DNA of 8,871 nt from Bacillota bacterium (lineage in GTDB: Bacteria; Bacillota; Clostridia; Peptostreptococcales; Anaerovoracaceae): contig JAFZRG010000210.1 in assembly GCA_017619985.1 (NCBI GenBank), positions 1 through 8,871 on the forward strand, given 5' to 3'. The translations under genes were made by a program, and so were the position numbers. Below, piece after piece: positions 7,251 through 8,871 of this stretch (positions are counted from its first letter, which is position 1; every line of letters starts with the position of its first letter). The notes under the pieces are model-generated. The model searched no databases. It was not told where the DNA came from and was given only the letters and a program-made list of their open reading frames with translations.

Positions 7251-8477
7251 ATGAAGAAAAGCGTTTTAAGACAATACGCGAAACTGATCGCCCGCATGGG
7301 CACCAACGTGCAGAAAGGCCAGGAGGTCTTTATCTTCTCCGGCATCGAACAACCCGAATTCACGGCCATGGTCGCGGAGGAATGTTACCGCCTGAAAGCG
7401 AAGAAGGTCGTGGTCGACTGGGAGTATCAGCCGCTGGAGAAGCTGGCCTACCGCTATCAGACGGTCAAGACCCTGGGCACCGTGCCCGACTACGTGGAGA
7501 CCCGCTGGAAGCACTACACGGAGAACCTGCCGTTCTGCCGCATCTATCTGATGAGCGACGACCCGGACGGGCTCAAGGGCGTGAACGTGTCCAAGATGGG
7601 CAAAGCCATGCAGATGTCCCGGAAGGTCATCAAGCCGTACCGCGACAAGATAGAGGGCAGTCACCAGTGGACCATCGCAGCTATCCCAGGCAAAAAGTGG
7701 GCGAAGAAACTGTTCCCCGAACTGCGCACGAACCAGGCCGTCGAAAAGCTCTGGGAGGAGATCCTGAAGGCTGCCCGCGCCATGGATGACCCCGTCAAGG
7801 CCTGGGAGGATCACAACCGCGACCTGCGGGAGCGCTGCGCCTATCTGAACGGCCTCGGCATCGAAAAACTCGTCTACAAGGCAGGAAACGGCACCGACTT
7901 TTCCGTCGGCATCATGCCGGAAGGGCGCTTCGCCGGCGGCAGCGAGACGAGCCGCCAGGGCATTGAATTCAATCCGAACATGCCCACGGAGGAATGCTTC
8001 ATCTCTCCGGACAAAGACAGCGCCGAAGGCATCGTCTATGCCAGCAAGCCTTTAAGCTACAACGGCCAGCTGATCGAAGGCTTCTGGATCCGCTTCCATG
8101 AAGGCAAGGCAGTCGAATGGCACGCGGAAAAGAACGAAGCGCTGCTGAGCGAGATCATCACGATGGACGAAGGCGCTTCGCACCTGGGCGAAGCCGCGCT
8201 CGTACCTTACGACTCCCCGATCTGCCGGAGCGGCATCCTGTTCTACAACACGCTGTTCGATGAGAACGCGGCCTGCCACCTGGCGCTGGGCTTCGGCTTC
8301 CCCGATTGCATCGAAGGGGGTCACGACATGAGCCTGGACGAAGTGCACGCTCTGGGGGTCAACGACTCCATGGTGCACGAAGACTTCATGATCGGCACCG
8401 CGGACCTGTCCATCGATGCCGTGTGCCGGGATGGCCGCACCGTCGCCATCTTCCGGGACGGCAACTGGGCGTTCTAG
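7251..8477 (+). CDS. M29-family metallo-aminopeptidase
   Basis: This 408-residue cytosolic protein belongs to peptidase family M29 (AmpS/PepS/aminopeptidase T type), which uses two divalent metals to remove N-terminal residues from peptides during protein turnover or peptide nutrition. The length is typical of the family, and there is no signal peptide or membrane segment. The C-terminal catalytic domain has the expected landmarks: NMPTEECFISPDKDSAEG (243-260), EGASHLGEAALVPYDSP (307-323), FYNTLFDENAACHLALGFG (331-349) and NDSMVHEDFMIGT (371-383). By family comparison the metal ligands would be Glu247 or Glu248, Glu314, His343, His376 and Asp378, with Tyr332 or another nearby tyrosine assisting; all are present, so it looks active. 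ATG 7251 lies 7 bases after AAAGGAG. The gene has its own extended -10 promoter and ends 21 bases before a strong terminator, so it is probably monocistronic. Its divergent placement next to a T-box operon may be coincidental, though both could serve amino-acid supply (inference). Confidence 0.93.
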   Translation: MKKSVLRQYAKLIARMGTNVQKGQEVFIFSGIEQPEFTAMVAEECYRLKAKKVVVDWEYQPLEKLAYRYQTVKTLGTVPDYVETRWKHYTENLPFCRIYLMSDDPDGLKGVNVSKMGKAMQMSRKVIKPYRDKIEGSHQWTIAAIPGKKWAKKLFPELRTNQAVEKLWEEILKAARAMDDPVKAWEDHNRDLRERCAYLNGLGIEKLVYKAGNGTDFSVGIMPEGRFAGGSETSRQGIEFNPNMPTEECFISPDKDSAEGIVYASKPLSYNGQLIEGFWIRFHEGKAVEWHAEKNEALLSEIITMDEGASHLGEAALVPYDSPICRSGILFYNTLFDENAACHLALGFGFPDCIEGGHDMSLDEVHALGVNDSMVHEDFMIGTADLSIDAVCRDGRTVAIFRDGNWAF

Positions 8478-8498
8478 CGGCCAGAGGAATAAACAGAC

Positions 8499-8529
8499 AA
8501 AAGAGAAGGGATACCCCCCTTCTCTTTTT
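8499..8529 (+). terminator. Rho-independent terminator after the aminopeptidase gene
   Basis: AAAAGAGAAGGG (8499-8510) and CCCTTCTCTTTT (8517-8528) form a perfect 12-bp stem around the 6-base loop ATACCC, with a T tract running out of the 3' arm. It begins 21 bases after the TAG stop. Because the 5' arm starts with A residues it might also act on the minus strand, but no minus-strand gene is seen to the right. Confidence 0.92.
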
Positions 8530-8537
8530 ATCAACAA

Positions 8538-8581
8538 ATTGCACTGCATAATCCATCTTTTAGATTGATATTGCACTGCAT
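8538..8581 (+). repeat. Exact 12-bp direct repeat, candidate antitoxin operator
   Basis: ATTGCACTGCAT occurs at 8538-8549 and again at 8570-8581. The copies start 32 bases apart, about three helical turns. Each contains the near-symmetric core TGCA-C-TGCA. The second copy fills the space between the -35 and -10 elements of the downstream promoter, so a bound protein would block RNA polymerase. Ribbon-helix-helix antitoxins of the RelB/DinJ type repress their own operons by binding short repeated operator sites; assigning these repeats to that role is inference. Confidence 0.6.
8551..8569. repeat. Imperfect inverted repeat overlapping the antitoxin -35 region
   Basis: ATCCATC (8551-8557) and GATTGAT (8563-8569) are inverted copies matching at 6 of 7 positions, separated by TTTTA. 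The element lies between the two 12-bp direct repeats and overlaps the first bases of the -35 hexamer. It could be a further operator half-site pair or chance in an AT-rich stretch. Confidence 0.35.
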
Positions 8582-8592
8582 TTATGTATAAT
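8565..8592 (+). promoter_or_regulatory. Near-consensus promoter of the antitoxin gene
   Basis: A -35 TTGATA (8565-8570, 5 of 6 to consensus) and a perfect -10 TATAAT (8587-8592) are separated by 16 bases. Transcription would start near 8599, just ahead of the AAAGGAGG ribosome binding site (8605-8612). A strong promoter with a repeat inside its spacer fits an autorepressed toxin-antitoxin operon. Confidence 0.75.
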
Positions 8593-8622
8593 TATTATAA
8601 CGACAAAGGAGGCGAATCGACT

Positions 8623-8871
8623 ATGGCTGATACGACAAATTTCAGTGTGCGTATGGATAAAGAGCTTAAAGCAAAGTCCGAGGCTCTCTTCCTGGAACTC
8701 GGCATGAATCTCACAACTGCGATCAACATCTTTCTCCGTCAGTCAGTCCGCGTTGGCGGGATCCCTTTTAATGTGACCGTCCACGTTCCGAATGAGGTCA
8801 CTCTGGCAGCCTTGCAGGAAGCACAAATCCTTTCCGCCGATCCCGCTGTCAAAAAATACAGCAACGTCGAA
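8623..8871 (+). CDS. RelB/DinJ-type antitoxin, 3' end outside window
   Basis: An open frame of 83 codons runs from ATG 8623 to the window edge without a stop. The start follows AAAGGAGG by 10 bases. The product begins MADTTNFSVRMDKELKAKSE and continues with a helical LGMNLTTAINIFLRQSV and GGIPFNVTV, the usual pattern of the RelB/DinJ ribbon-helix-helix family: a beta strand (about 5-11) for DNA contact, two helices for dimerisation, then a C-terminal part that wraps around a RelE/YafQ-type toxin. Family members are often 85-100 residues, so only a few codons are probably missing. As antitoxin it would neutralise a ribosome-dependent mRNA interferase and repress its own operon. The toxin gene is expected immediately downstream but is not visible. 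Codon use is less GC-biased than in the rest of the window, which suggests separate acquisition, as is common for such modules. Confidence 0.88.
   Translation, partial: MADTTNFSVRMDKELKAKSEALFLELGMNLTTAINIFLRQSVRVGGIPFNVTVHVPNEVTLAALQEAQILSADPAVKKYSNVE

Noticed and set aside
8052..8576. A 174-codon minus-strand open frame opposite the end of the aminopeptidase gene.
   Set aside because: It starts beyond the terminator stem in the antitoxin operator region and is a reverse shadow of conserved M29 codons.

Overview
The window looks like chromosomal DNA from a GC-rich, anaerobic, low-G+C-phylum-type Firmicute, most likely a Clostridia member. The evidence is a T-box leader, a pyruvate:ferredoxin oxidoreductase (an enzyme of anaerobes), strong AGGAGG-type ribosome binding sites and an M29 aminopeptidase. 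GC is about 60% judged by eye. The lineage is an inference; there is no marker gene.

Left part (1-7138, minus strand): one apparent operon. It is read from a TTGACA promoter near 7138 through a complete T-box leader with antiterminator, terminator and a proposed tRNA-Leu specifier. Three genes follow: (1) a 470-residue LeuA-type protein (2-isopropylmalate synthase family) whose metal-binding and catalytic motifs are replaced although its allosteric domain is well kept; (2) an 827-residue fusion of a xylose-isomerase-like TIM barrel to an AMP-forming acyl-CoA ligase, overlapping gene 1 by 4 bases; (3) nifJ (PFOR), starting 23 bases after gene 2 and leaving the window after 956 codons. Amino-acid starvation sensed by the T-box should therefore set expression of an acyl-CoA-forming ligase, a CoA-dependent oxidoreductase and a LeuA-like protein that probably does not act as isopropylmalate synthase. 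The joint pathway is not evident from sequence and is the most interesting question here.

Centre (7102-7250): a compact divergent promoter region. Plus strand 7251-8477: a complete M29 metallo-aminopeptidase gene, apparently monocistronic, ending at a strong intrinsic terminator (8499-8529).

Right edge (8530-8871): an AT-richer segment with a near-consensus promoter, an exact 12-bp direct repeat that looks like an autoregulatory operator, and the first 83 codons of a RelB/DinJ-type antitoxin. The partner toxin should lie just beyond the window.

The long ORFs antisense to the operon are compositional shadows of the GC-rich genes and are not annotated.
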